Assembly (NCBI RefSeq): GCF_046237605.1
Contig: NZ_CP143542.1
Coordinates: 682,001 to 746,000 of the forward strand
Reading direction: 5' to 3'
Length of the DNA stretch: 64,000 nucleotides
Source: Paraperibacillus marinus
GTDB taxonomy: Bacteria > Bacillota > Bacilli > Bacillales > DSM-1321
A program made the translations under genes and the position numbers. Shown in pieces: positions 35,032-43,786 of this stretch (position 1 is its first letter; each line of letters starts with the position of its first letter). A model generated the notes under the pieces. The model worked only from the letters and a program-made list of their open reading frames with translations, did no database searches and was not told the origin of the DNA.

Positions 35032-35811
35032 ATGGCGAATAATCGGAATAAGACAGCTGTAGTGACTGGAGGCGGTTCCGGAATCGGGGCAGCGGCGGCC
35101 ATGAGGCTGGCTTCAGAAGGGTACAAAGTCTGCATCATTGACATAAAAGAGGACCGGGCTCAAAAGGTCAAAGAACAGATAGAGGAAAAGGGCGGTACCG
35201 CTTTTGTACTGAATGTCGATGTATCCGATCCTAAAAGAGTGTCTGAAGCAATTGACAGAGTGAATAGTGAATGGGGGACCATAGATGTCCTTTTTGCCAA
35301 TGCGGGGATAAACGGTGCCGTGACATCCATTGAGGAAATGGAGCCGGACGAATGGGACCAGACCATTACAACTAATTTAAGGAGCACCTTCCTATTTGTG
35401 AAATATTCCATTCCGCATATGAAGGAAAATGGCGGCAGCATCATCATTACCAGTTCAATCAATGGCAACAGAACATTTAAAAATATCGGCTTCTCCGCCT
35501 ACAGCACATCCAAGGCTGGACAAACAGCGTTCATGAAGATGGCAGCGCTGGAGCTGGCCCGATATAAAATAAGGGTGAACGCAATCTGTCCGGGTGCCAT
35601 AGACACGAACATCGAACAGAATACCTTTAAGGACGAAGCGCTTGAAGAAGTAAGCATCCCGATAGAGTACCCTGAAGGAAGCCAGCCGCTAGAGCAGGGT
35701 TCCGGCAGTGCTGAACAGGTTGCTGACCTTGTATACTTCCTGGCATCTGATCAATCCTCTCATATCACAGGTACAAAAATTTATATAGATGGGGCAGAAT
35801 CCCTGCTTTAA
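35032..35811 (+). CDS. Short-chain dehydrogenase/reductase
   Basis: A 259-residue classical SDR. TGGGSGIG near residue 13 binds the cofactor, and the acidic IDIKE after strand 2 suggests NAD preference. NAGI is the structural motif, and Ser (ITSSING) with YSTSK form the catalytic set. The C-terminus ends TGTKIYIDGAESLL, which fits glucose dehydrogenase-like or 3-oxoacyl reductase-like enzymes. The substrate is unknown. GGAGGA precedes the ATG; the gene stands alone with a terminator. Confidence 0.88.
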   Translation: MANNRNKTAVVTGGGSGIGAAAAMRLASEGYKVCIIDIKEDRAQKVKEQIEEKGGTAFVLNVDVSDPKRVSEAIDRVNSEWGTIDVLFANAGINGAVTSIEEMEPDEWDQTITTNLRSTFLFVKYSIPHMKENGGSIIITSSINGNRTFKNIGFSAYSTSKAGQTAFMKMAALELARYKIRVNAICPGAIDTNIEQNTFKDEALEEVSIPIEYPEGSQPLEQGSGSAEQVADLVYFLASDQSSHITGTKIYIDGAESLL

Positions 35812-35838
35812 AAAACTGGCGTATGCCGGTTTTTTTGC
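35811..35838 (+). terminator. Terminator after SDR gene
   Basis: AAAAACTGGC-gtat-GCCGGTTTTTTT. Confidence 0.85.
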
Positions 35839-35879
35839 GAAGGGCTGTTTTCGCAAACATTGCGGGCTGATGAACAAGA

Positions 35880-35904
35880 AAGCTGATTTCCATTCAATCA
35901 GCTT
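35880..35904. terminator. Weak hairpin downstream of SDR gene
   Basis: AAGCTGATT and AATCAGCTT arms around a 7-base loop, without a T-tract. Possibly a second terminator or a processing signal. Confidence 0.35.
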
Positions 35905-36025
35905 GTTAAGTAATTTCTCCTCTTAGACCTTCTTAAATAACAATCCTTCAAAAAAGACCTTTGTACCATGCTTGTCGGAAAATGCAGATTATTCTACATT
36001 TTTGGATTCCCCAATAGCTTTTTTG

Positions 36026-36034
36026 TGGTAAAAT
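36026..36034 (+). promoter_or_regulatory. Possible extended -10 promoter of psuKG
   Basis: TGGTAAAAT, an extended -10 type element, lies 32 bases before the psuK start. No clear -35 box. Confidence 0.35.
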
Positions 36035-36065
36035 TTATCTAATATGTTAAAAAAGAGGGTGCGGA

Positions 36066-37094
36066 ATGAATAAGGGATTCAGCAGGCAGGAACCGGGAAT
36101 AACAGCAGGTCAAGGTGATTCTCTTTTAGTTGGAAGGAAGGACATTAGCGGACGAGGCGGTAAGACAGGCGGCCGGATTGTCTGCATAGGCGGTGCGCAC
36201 GTAGACAGGAAAGCCGTCTGCAAGGATGAAGTGCACTTTGAAACATCAAATCCAGTCACCACGTCCGAAATGTGCGGCGGGGTGGTGAGGAACATAAGTG
36301 AAAATCTGGCAAGGCTGGGCGTGGATGTATCGCTGCTCAGCTGTGTCGGCCGTGATAAAGAAGGAGATTGGATCCTTGAAAACAGTGCCCGGCATGGAGT
36401 GAATATTGACTCCGTACTCAGGAGCCGGGATCGAACAGGTACTTATACCGCTCTTCTGAACACAGATGGAGAAATGGTCATTTCCATGGCCGACATGGAA
36501 ATTTATGAACAGTTATCAGTGACTTATTTAATGGAGGTGTGGCCCCTGATAGAAACGGCGGACTTTGTGGTGATTGACACCAATCTTCCGGAGGCAAGCC
36601 TGTTTTATACGATCCAGCGGTGCGTGATGGAGGGGATACCGGTCTATGTGGATCCTGTTTCAGTCCCAAAAGCAAAAAGACTGCTGCCCATGCTGAACGG
36701 CATCCATTGCATCCTGCCGAACAGGGAAGAAGCAGAGATATTGTCCGGTATGAAAATTGAGTCTCTGAGCGACTGCAGGAAAGCGAGTGCGCTCATTCAG
36801 GAGAGCGGTGTTAAACAGGTAGTGATCACCCTGGGGAAGGACGGAGTTTATGGGGCAGATGGAGAAAGCACATTCCATCTGCCCGCATTTCCTGTAGAGG
36901 TATTGGATGTGACCGGGGCAGGCGATGCCTTTACGGCAGGCTTCCTTTACGGACTTTCTGAGGGAGAGGCGTTCAGGCATGCATGCAGGATTGGATCGGC
37001 AGCAGCTGCGCTTGCCCTGCAGTCCAATCTGTCAGTCCACCCGCAGTTTGATGTTCCCCATATATCAGCAATCATGAAGGAGAATGTAAAATGA
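36066..37094 (+). CDS. psuK: Pseudouridine kinase
   Basis: A 342-residue PfkB-type sugar kinase. IVCIGGAHVDRKA near residue 38 is the typical PsuK start. GGVVRNISENLARLG is the substrate-side PfkB signature, and DVTGAGDAFTAGFLYG the ATP/anion-hole signature with the catalytic Asp. It phosphorylates pseudouridine from RNA turnover. The first 37 residues lack the winged helix that many Bacillus PsuK proteins carry in front. GAGGG precedes the ATG. It overlaps psuG by 4 bp (ATGA), so both act in one pathway. Confidence 0.9.
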   Translation: MNKGFSRQEPGITAGQGDSLLVGRKDISGRGGKTGGRIVCIGGAHVDRKAVCKDEVHFETSNPVTTSEMCGGVVRNISENLARLGVDVSLLSCVGRDKEGDWILENSARHGVNIDSVLRSRDRTGTYTALLNTDGEMVISMADMEIYEQLSVTYLMEVWPLIETADFVVIDTNLPEASLFYTIQRCVMEGIPVYVDPVSVPKAKRLLPMLNGIHCILPNREEAEILSGMKIESLSDCRKASALIQESGVKQVVITLGKDGVYGADGESTFHLPAFPVEVLDVTGAGDAFTAGFLYGLSEGEAFRHACRIGSAAAALALQSNLSVHPQFDVPHISAIMKENVK

Positions 37095-38023
37095 ACAAAT
37101 ATCTGTCTTTTTCCGATGAAGTCCGGAATGCTTTAGATAAAGGTCTGCCGGTCGTCGCCCTTGAATCCACAATCATTTCCCACGGAATGCCATATCCACA
37201 GAACGTCCAGACAGCCTCCGAGGTAGAAGAGATTATCCGGAGGAATGGGGCCGTGCCAGCCACCATTGGAATTATGGGGGGGTTTATTAAAATTGGGCTT
37301 ACAGCAGAAGAGCTTGAAGAGTTTGGCAGCAGCCCGGATGTGCACAAGGTGAGCCGGAGAGACCTCCCCTATATCCTTGCTTCCGGAAAAATGGGGGCGA
37401 CCACTGTGGCGGCAACCATGATAGCCGCCCAAATGGCCGGCATCCGGTTCTTTGCTACTGGAGGGATTGGCGGTGTACATAGAGAAGGCGAAAATACAAT
37501 GGATATATCAGCAGACCTGACTGAGCTCTCACAGACCGATGTGGCTGTTATCTGTGCGGGAGTGAAATCGATTCTGGATATCGGCAGAACGCTTGAATAT
37601 CTGGAAACAGAAGGAGTGCCGGTGCTGGGCTATAAAACGGCTGAGTTTCCGTCCTTTTATTCCAGGGAGAGCGGATATAATGTGGATTATCCGTTGGACA
37701 GCCCGGAAGCTTGTGCTGCCATGCTCTTCACTAAGTGGGACCTGAACCTTAAGGGAGGCGCGGTGATTGCAAACCCTGTTCCCGCAGAACACGCAATGCC
37801 AAGGGAAGAGATTGAAGCTGTTATTCTATCAGCCTTGCAGGAGGCAGGGGAAAAAGAAGTGCGCGGCAAAGAAATAACCCCGTTTCTGCTTGCTCGGATC
37901 AAGCAGATTACGGAAGGCCGCAGCCTTGAAACAAACATTGCGCTAGTAAAGCACAATGCAGAGACCGCTGCCAGGATTGCCGCGGCTTACAGCAGACAAG
38001 AAACGGTTTTTTTGTCATCATGA
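37091..38023 (+). CDS. psuG: Pseudouridine-5'-phosphate glycosidase
   Basis: A 310-residue enzyme that splits pseudouridine 5'-phosphate to uracil and ribose 5-phosphate. Motifs include ALESTIISHGMPYPQNV at residue 22, KMGATTVAAT with a catalytic Lys, FATGGIGGVHRE, and CAGVKSILDIGRTLEYLET with the Lys that forms the imine. TKWDLNLKGG and NPVPAEHAMP complete the family pattern. It is coupled to psuK by a 4-bp overlap and followed by a strong terminator. Confidence 0.95.
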   Translation: MNKYLSFSDEVRNALDKGLPVVALESTIISHGMPYPQNVQTASEVEEIIRRNGAVPATIGIMGGFIKIGLTAEELEEFGSSPDVHKVSRRDLPYILASGKMGATTVAATMIAAQMAGIRFFATGGIGGVHREGENTMDISADLTELSQTDVAVICAGVKSILDIGRTLEYLETEGVPVLGYKTAEFPSFYSRESGYNVDYPLDSPEACAAMLFTKWDLNLKGGAVIANPVPAEHAMPREEIEAVILSALQEAGEKEVRGKEITPFLLARIKQITEGRSLETNIALVKHNAETAARIAAAYSRQETVFLSS

Positions 38024-38033
38024 GAAATATAAG

Positions 38034-38070
38034 CGGAGGCGCCATGCTATTTCAGGCGCCTCCTTTTTTT
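38034..38070 (+). terminator. Terminator after psuKG
   Basis: GGAGGCGCC-atgctatttca-GGCGCCTCC followed by seven T. Confidence 0.92.
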
Positions 38071-38167
38071 GCGGCTGAATTAATTATTTCTGCTCTGGGA
38101 ACTAATTACCCATGCAAAATCTTGTAAAATCCTCATAAACTATTATACCAATATTCTGAATTATTAG

Positions 38168-38173
38168 TATAAT
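38168..38173 (+). promoter_or_regulatory. -10 box of cstA promoter
   Basis: A consensus TATAAT lies 34 bases before the start codon. The -35 region (TTATAC or ATACCA, depending on spacing) is weak. Confidence 0.45.
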
Positions 38174-38206
38174 AGATGATAGAAAGATTGAGAAGGGGGA
38201 ATATTT

Positions 38207-38222
38207 TTGAAAGCGCTTAAAT
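38207..38222 (+). promoter_or_regulatory. Near-consensus cre (CcpA) site at the cstA start
   Basis: TTGAAAGCGCTTAAAT fits WTGNAANCGNWWNCAW with one mismatch (A for C near the right end). It begins on the TTG start codon itself, about 30 bases after the -10. This would allow catabolite repression by roadblock. Inferred from sequence. Confidence 0.5.
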
Positions 38223-40288
38223 CAATAGTGATCTGGGGTCTGGTTTCAGCTCTGGGTGCTGCAGGCTTTGGGATGCTTGCCTTGAATCAAGGGGAGACAA
38301 TCAATGCGATATGGCTGCTGGTGGCGGCTGTCTCCACATACGCTGTAGCCTATCGTTTCTACAGCAGATACATAGCAAGAAAGGTGTTTGATCTGGATGA
38401 CAGCAGGAAGACACCGGCTGAAATTCACAACGATGGCAAGGATTATGTGCCGACAAATAAATGGGTGCTGTTTGGCCACCACTTTGCAGCAATTGCAGGT
38501 GCGGGGCCGCTGGTCGGACCGATCCTTGCCGCCCAGATGGGCTATCTGCCGGGAACGATCTGGATCATTGCCGGGGTAGTGCTGGCAGGTGCTGTCCAGG
38601 ATTTTGTCATTCTTTTTGGCAGCATGCGCCGAAAAGGGAAATCGCTGGGTGAGATGATAAAAGAAGAGATAGGACCGGTAACAGGATTTATCTCCATGGT
38701 GGGTATCCTTGGAATCATGATTATCCTGCTTGCGGTCCTGGCGCTTGTTGTGGTCAAGGCGCTGATCGGCAGTCCGTGGGGAATGTTCACGATAGCCGCA
38801 ACCATTCCGATAGCGATTTTCATGGGAATCTATATGCGCTATATCCGTCCGGGAAGAGTAGGGGAAGGCTCGATTATCGGAATTGTTCTCCTGATTCTGT
38901 CCTTATACGGGGGGCAGTATGTGGCGGAGCATGAAACACTCAGTGCCATGTTTTCTTTCAAGGGAGAGACGATTGCACTCATGATGATCGCCTATGGCTT
39001 CATCGCTTCCGTCCTGCCGGTATGGATGCTGCTTGCACCACGGGATTATTTAAGTACTTTCCTGAAAATCGGGACGATAGCGGGCCTTGCCGTCGGCATA
39101 TTAATTGCCGCTCCTGAGCTTCAGATGCCTGCGGTTACGAAGTTTGTGGACGGAACAGGTCCGGTTTTTGCAGGGAATCTCTTCCCATTTTTATTCATTA
39201 CGATCGCGTGCGGTGCTGTTTCGGGATTCCATGCTCTAGTGGCCTCAGGGACAACGCCAAAAATGATGGAACGGGAATCACATGCCCGGCCGATCGGCTA
39301 CGGGGCCATGCTTACAGAATCATTCGTTGCCGTAATGGCCATGATTGCAGCCTGTGTTTTGACTCCAGGCATCTATTTTGCCATCAATAGCCCGGCTGCT
39401 GCAATCGGCGTGGATGCTGCCAGTGCGGCCAAGACAGTCACTGAATGGGGCTTTACCATTACGCAGGGCGACCTGACTACACTGGCTGATGATGTTGGGG
39501 AAGAAAGCATCATTTCAAGGACAGGCGGTGCACCGACGCTTGCCATCGGCATGGCCTATTTGTTTTCCAATGTCATCGGCGGCAAAGCGCTCATGGCATT
39601 CTGGTATCACTTCGCTATTTTATTCGAAGCTTTATTCATTCTGACAACCATCGATGCAGGGACGAGGGTGGGCAGATTCATGATCCAGGACCTGCTCGGA
39701 CATGTGTATAAGCCGCTCGCAAAAACTGAATCCCTTTTTGCCAATATTCTCGCGACGACGATCTGTGTGGCGGGCTGGGGCTATTTCCTCTATCAGGGAG
39801 TCATCGATCCGCTTGGAGGCATCAATACCCTGTGGCCGCTGTTTGGGATAGCGAATCAGATGCTGGCGGGAATCGCCCTCCTTCTCGGCACGACCATCCT
39901 TTTCAAGATGGGGAAAAAGGCATATGTCTGGATTACACTGATCCCGACCACCTGGCTCCTGATCGTCACGATGACGGCCGGCTGGCAAAAGCTTTTCCAC
40001 AGTGATCCGAAAATAGGGTTCCTTTCACATGCAAAGGTGTTCAAGGCGGATCTGGATGCCGGTTCGGTCAGGGCACCGGCTGCCACTGAGGAGCAGATGA
40101 GGCAGGTTCTGATGAATGATTATGTGGATGCGGCATTATGTGCGGTCTTCATGATTGTTGTTATAGCGGTTCTCATCTCTGCCATCAGGATATGGGTGAA
40201 CGTCCTTACCGGCAAGACTGTCACGCTGCATGAAGAACCATATGTTTTAAGAAATGATGAGGGGGATAAGAAGCAGTATGCTGGATAA
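38207..40288 (+). CDS. cstA: Carbon starvation protein / pyruvate or peptide transporter
   Basis: A 693-residue membrane protein with about 16-18 segments. NKWVLFGHHFAAIAGAGPLVGPILAAQMGYLPG near residue 85 is the CstA signature, and ATTICVAGWGYFLYQGVIDPLGGINTLWPLFGIANQ is also conserved. The family takes up peptides or pyruvate when preferred carbon is gone. The start is TTG, with AAGGGGGA 7 bases upstream. It overlaps a YbdD-family gene by 11 bp. A cre-like site covers the start codon. Confidence 0.95.
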   Translation: MKALKSIVIWGLVSALGAAGFGMLALNQGETINAIWLLVAAVSTYAVAYRFYSRYIARKVFDLDDSRKTPAEIHNDGKDYVPTNKWVLFGHHFAAIAGAGPLVGPILAAQMGYLPGTIWIIAGVVLAGAVQDFVILFGSMRRKGKSLGEMIKEEIGPVTGFISMVGILGIMIILLAVLALVVVKALIGSPWGMFTIAATIPIAIFMGIYMRYIRPGRVGEGSIIGIVLLILSLYGGQYVAEHETLSAMFSFKGETIALMMIAYGFIASVLPVWMLLAPRDYLSTFLKIGTIAGLAVGILIAAPELQMPAVTKFVDGTGPVFAGNLFPFLFITIACGAVSGFHALVASGTTPKMMERESHARPIGYGAMLTESFVAVMAMIAACVLTPGIYFAINSPAAAIGVDAASAAKTVTEWGFTITQGDLTTLADDVGEESIISRTGGAPTLAIGMAYLFSNVIGGKALMAFWYHFAILFEALFILTTIDAGTRVGRFMIQDLLGHVYKPLAKTESLFANILATTICVAGWGYFLYQGVIDPLGGINTLWPLFGIANQMLAGIALLLGTTILFKMGKKAYVWITLIPTTWLLIVTMTAGWQKLFHSDPKIGFLSHAKVFKADLDAGSVRAPAATEEQMRQVLMNDYVDAALCAVFMIVVIAVLISAIRIWVNVLTGKTVTLHEEPYVLRNDEGDKKQYAG

Positions 40289-40481
40289 ATTATATTCTGC
40301 CTTAAAGCATAGAAAACAGTTCATCAGCCTGCTTGTAGGAGTCCCGAGTTATGAGAAATACGTGGAGCATATGAAGGAGCATCATCCGGCTGAGGAAATT
40401 CAGACCAGGAAAGAATTTTTCTGTGAAGCCCAGGAGGCCAGGTATAATGCCAAGGGCGGCAGAGTATCGAGATGCTGCTAG
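40278..40481 (+). CDS. YbdD/YjiX family small protein
   Basis: A 67-residue protein of the family that almost always follows cstA. Conserved features are GVPSYEKYVEHMKEHHP, EFFCEAQEARYNAKGG and the C-terminal Cys-Cys (SRCC). It overlaps the end of cstA by 11 bp, with GAGGGGG inside cstA as ribosome binding site. It is thought to assist the CstA transporter; the mechanism is unclear. Confidence 0.92.
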   Translation: MLDKLYSALKHRKQFISLLVGVPSYEKYVEHMKEHHPAEEIQTRKEFFCEAQEARYNAKGGRVSRCC

Positions 40482-40501
40482 GCATCCTCGGAATAAAAAC
40501 T

Positions 40502-40668
40502 AAGATGAGTTTTCTGTCGCAGGTGCGTGCACGAAAAAAGAACTGGACAGGAGCAGGAACAAACACAATAAGCGGTGGAGTGGAGCAAGGCACAGCAGGA
40601 TTGCCATGATGTTCACACCTGGCTGCAGGAAGCCTCCTGGCCAGATCAATACCTTTTCCACAGAAAAA
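40502..40668 (+). repeat. Dispersed intergenic element, copy 2
   Basis: It starts ATGAGTTTTCTGTCGCAGG, contains GGAGCAGGAACAAACACAAT and GCGGTGGAGTGGAGCAAGG, and ends CCTTTTCCACAGAAAA. The ends TTTTCTGT and ACAGAAAA pair over 8 bases. Compared with copy 1 (TTTTCTA/TAGAAAA) both sides have changed together. It lies between ybdD and the purine permease terminator. Confidence 0.75.
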
Positions 40669-40706
40669 AGCTGTCCGGAGCATTGCGCTCGAAAGGACAG
40701 CTTTTC
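40664..40706 (-). terminator. Terminator of purine permease gene
   Basis: AAAAGCTGTCC and GGACAGCTTTT arms with an 18-base loop. It can act in both directions and mainly closes the minus-strand gene ending at 40714. Confidence 0.8.
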
Positions 40707-40713
40707 ATTTGCA

Positions 40714-42015
40714 TTAATGCGGGAAAAACAAGAGCTGGATGACGAAAAGAACGGCAAAAATATAAACCAGCGGATGGACGCTCTTCCATTTCCCTTTGGC
40801 TATCTTCATCAATGGATAAGATATAAAACCAAAGGCAATACCGGTCGCGATGCTTGAAGTGAGCGGCATGGTCAGGATGACGATGAATGCCGGGAAAGCT
40901 TCATCAAAATCGTCCCAGGTGATATACCGTACATTGCTCAGCATGAGTGCGCCCACAATGACAAGGGCGGGGGCGGTGATGGCTGAAATTCCGGACACGG
41001 CACTGACTAACGGGCCAAAGAAAGCAGCCACCCCAAAAAGAAGGGCTACGAATATGGTCGTCAAGCCGGTGCGCCCGCCAGCAGCGACGCCTGATGCCGA
41101 TTCAATGTAAGCAGAAGTCGGGGTGGTCCCGAACATGGAGCCGCCAAGTGTTCCGACTGCATCCGCTATTAGGGTCCGCCCTGCGCGCGGAAGTTTATCC
41201 CCCTTCATCAGGCCGGCCTGCTTGCTCACTCCAAGCACGGTGCCGGTGGTGTCAAACATTGTCACAAGGATGATGGAAAAAATGGCAGGATATAAACTAT
41301 GTTCGATCACATCCGAAATGGCGCTGGCCGGATTATAGGCAATCAGGCCGTCAGGAAGAGATGGTACAGAAACGATGCCCTTATTGAATTCGAGCTGTCC
41401 GGTAAGACTTGCAATAATGCCTGTCAGGACAATGCCGATAAAAAGGGCGCCAGGTACATTCATGGTCATAAGAACCAGCGTTACCGCAAGCCCTAACAGG
41501 GCAAGTACAACCCCAGGCGAGTGAAGGTCGCCAAGCCCCACGAGATTGGTTGGATGAGCTTTAATGATCCCGGTAAGGCGCAGGCCGATGAAAGCAATGA
41601 ACAAGCCGATACCTGAGGTGATCGCATGCTTAAGGTTCTCAGGTATCACTTCAATCAGGAGTGAACGCAGCCTGGTAAATGAAAGCAGCAGGAACAGAAT
41701 TCCTGTCACGAATAAAGCTGAAAACGCTTCGTGGTATCCAATGCCGCTGTCAGCCTGGATCACAGTATAAGCAAAATAGACATTAGTTCCCATTGCGGGT
41801 GCTACGGCAATAGGGTAATTTGCTGCCAGTGCCATGAACAGGGTGCCGATGATCGTTGCAATGACGGTGGCTGTGAAGCCTTGTTCAAAAGGCACGCCCA
41901 CGTCAGACAGGATGAGCGGATTTACGACGATAATGTAAGCCATGGTAAAGAAGGTAGTCAGGCCCGCGACAAACTCTGTTTTAACAGAGGTCTGATGTTT
42001 TTTTAAGTCAAACAT
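40714..42015 (-). CDS. NCS2-family purine permease (PbuG/PbuO-like)
   Basis: A 433-residue membrane protein of the AzgA-like branch of NCS2 transporters. MAYIIVVNPLILSDVG near the N-terminus and AANYPIAVAPAMGTNVYFAY are signatures. LVTMFDTTGTVLGVSKQAG and TSAYIESASGVAAGGRTGLT carry the substrate-binding Asp and Glu helices. It should import hypoxanthine, guanine or adenine with protons, as PbuG and PbuO do. No purine riboswitch motif was found in its leader. GGAG precedes the ATG. Confidence 0.88.
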   Translation of the reverse strand: MFDLKKHQTSVKTEFVAGLTTFFTMAYIIVVNPLILSDVGVPFEQGFTATVIATIIGTLFMALAANYPIAVAPAMGTNVYFAYTVIQADSGIGYHEAFSALFVTGILFLLLSFTRLRSLLIEVIPENLKHAITSGIGLFIAFIGLRLTGIIKAHPTNLVGLGDLHSPGVVLALLGLAVTLVLMTMNVPGALFIGIVLTGIIASLTGQLEFNKGIVSVPSLPDGLIAYNPASAISDVIEHSLYPAIFSIILVTMFDTTGTVLGVSKQAGLMKGDKLPRAGRTLIADAVGTLGGSMFGTTPTSAYIESASGVAAGGRTGLTTIFVALLFGVAAFFGPLVSAVSGISAITAPALVIVGALMLSNVRYITWDDFDEAFPAFIVILTMPLTSSIATGIAFGFISYPLMKIAKGKWKSVHPLVYIFAVLFVIQLLFFPH

Positions 42016-42237
42016 GATGAACTCTCCTATTTATAAGGTTAGGATAAAAAATCTCCTTACATAGACTACCATTTGACAAGAGCCAATTCAAAGCATATCA
42101 TCCTGAACGCTGTCAGGGAGCGTTTTCAAATTGAATTTCCAAAATTATATGAATTAACAAAACCTTTTATAATTGGTATCCTTAAAGAAGGGTTGGTATA
42201 TTGAAATAAAATATTGATATAACAAAAGGGGGATTTT

Positions 42238-43704
42238 ATGGATTACGGAGTCATTATTTCTATTGTTATTTACATGGCGGGGATGCTGCTGATCGGCTAT
42301 TACGCGTACAGGCGAACTGCCAATCTGACAGATTATATGCTGGGCGGCCGCGATTTGGGGCCGGCAGTTACAGCCCTGAGTGCCGGAGCGTCGGACATGA
42401 GCGGCTGGCTCTTGATGGGACTGCCGGGAGCGATGTATGTAAGCGGTATCAGCAGCGGCTGGATCGTTGTCGGGCTGACCGCGGGTGCCTACCTGAACTG
42501 GCTCTTTGTGGCCCCAAGGCTCCGGACTTATACGGAGGTGGCAAATGATTCTATAACCATCCCGGACTTTTTGGAAAACCGCTTCAAGGACGGTGCCCGA
42601 ATTCTTCGTGTCGTCTCGGCACTCGTTATTTTAGTCTTTTTTACCTTTTATTCATCTTCCGGAATGGTTGCAGGAGGAGAATTATTCAAGACCGCATTTA
42701 ATATGGATTATAATATCGGCCTGTGGCTGACAGCAGCTGTTGTTGTATGCTACACATTATTTGGCGGCTTTCTGGCTGTCAGCTGGACTGACTTTGTCCA
42801 GGGGACGATTATGTTCATTGCCTTGATCATTGTACCGGTTGTTGTCCTCGTCAACCTTGGAGGCTTCGGTACAACGTTTTCAGAAATAGAAAGCATTGAC
42901 CCGACCCTTCTTTCCGTATTTAAAGGAGCGACTCCAATCGGCATCATTTCACTTCTTGCCTGGGGACTTGGCTACTTTGGCCAGCCTCATATCATTGTCC
43001 GATTCATGGCTATCTCTTCTATCAAGGAAATGAAGAGAGCTAGAAGGATCGGAATGGGCTGGATGATCTTTTCCATTGTGGGCGCCATGTTCACCGGCCT
43101 GCTCGGGATTGCCTATTTCTCGATCAATAATGAAACGCTTAGAAATTCAGAAACGGTGTTCATCGTGCTTTCCGAGCAGCTGTTTCCGTCTCTTCTTACA
43201 GGTTTCTTCCTGGCAGCCATCCTGGCAGCCATCATGAGCACTATTTCATCACAGCTGCTTGTTACCTCGAGCGCGCTGACCGAAGACTTTTATAAGTCAT
43301 TCCTCAGGAGAAAAGCGACAGACCGGGAACTGGTGCTGGTCGGCAGGCTTTCGGTGCTGGGCATTGCCCTGATCGCCATCCTCCTTGCGATTAATCCGAG
43401 CGACACGCTCCTTGATCTGGTCGGGTATGCCTGGGCAGGATTTGGCGCAGCTTTTGGACCGGTGATACTCCTCAGCCTGTATTGGAAGAGGATGACGAAA
43501 TGGGGGGCGCTAGCCGGCATGCTCACCGGAACGGCTACTGTCATCATTTGGGAACTCATTGAATCACTGGAAAAAGTGTATGAACTGATACCTGGATTCA
43601 TTGCATGCGGTGTGGCAATTATCCTTGTCAGCTTATTAACTTCCAAGCCGGAAAAAGCAATCGAGTCTGAATTTGACGAAGCGGTCAAAAGGCTGAAGTA
43701 TTAA
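42238..43704 (+). CDS. putP: Sodium/proline symporter
   Basis: A 488-residue membrane protein of the SSS family with about 13 helices. LGGRDLGPAVTALSAGASDMSGWLLMGLPG is the PutP block that binds sodium and proline, and GYFGQPHIIVRFMAI is also diagnostic. STISSQLLVTSSALTEDFYK in helix 8 supplies sodium-binding Ser residues. It takes up proline as nutrient or osmoprotectant (OpuE is similar). GGGGGA precedes the ATG. No putBC genes are nearby. A partial cre-like sequence near 42117 is too weak to call. Confidence 0.93.
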   Translation: MDYGVIISIVIYMAGMLLIGYYAYRRTANLTDYMLGGRDLGPAVTALSAGASDMSGWLLMGLPGAMYVSGISSGWIVVGLTAGAYLNWLFVAPRLRTYTEVANDSITIPDFLENRFKDGARILRVVSALVILVFFTFYSSSGMVAGGELFKTAFNMDYNIGLWLTAAVVVCYTLFGGFLAVSWTDFVQGTIMFIALIIVPVVVLVNLGGFGTTFSEIESIDPTLLSVFKGATPIGIISLLAWGLGYFGQPHIIVRFMAISSIKEMKRARRIGMGWMIFSIVGAMFTGLLGIAYFSINNETLRNSETVFIVLSEQLFPSLLTGFFLAAILAAIMSTISSQLLVTSSALTEDFYKSFLRRKATDRELVLVGRLSVLGIALIAILLAINPSDTLLDLVGYAWAGFGAAFGPVILLSLYWKRMTKWGALAGMLTGTATVIIWELIESLEKVYELIPGFIACGVAIILVSLLTSKPEKAIESEFDEAVKRLKY

Positions 43705-43709
43705 TATCG

Positions 43710-43744
43710 AAAACCCTGTCATGGCTGCATGACAGGGTTTTTTG
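43710..43744 (+). terminator. Terminator after putP
   Basis: AAAACCCTGTCAT-ggctgc-ATGACAGGGTTTTTT. Confidence 0.92.
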
Positions 43745-43786
43745 TGGAAAAGAGCGTATCTGCGGGTAGAAAATCCATAGTTGTTT

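Noticed and set aside
42117..42133. cre site between the purine permease and putP
   Set aside because: Only the left half fits; two conserved positions on the right are wrong.
42016..42237. Purine riboswitch ahead of the NCS2 permease
   Set aside because: The conserved purine-aptamer blocks are absent from the leader. Only a weak AACGCT/AGCGTT hairpin is present.
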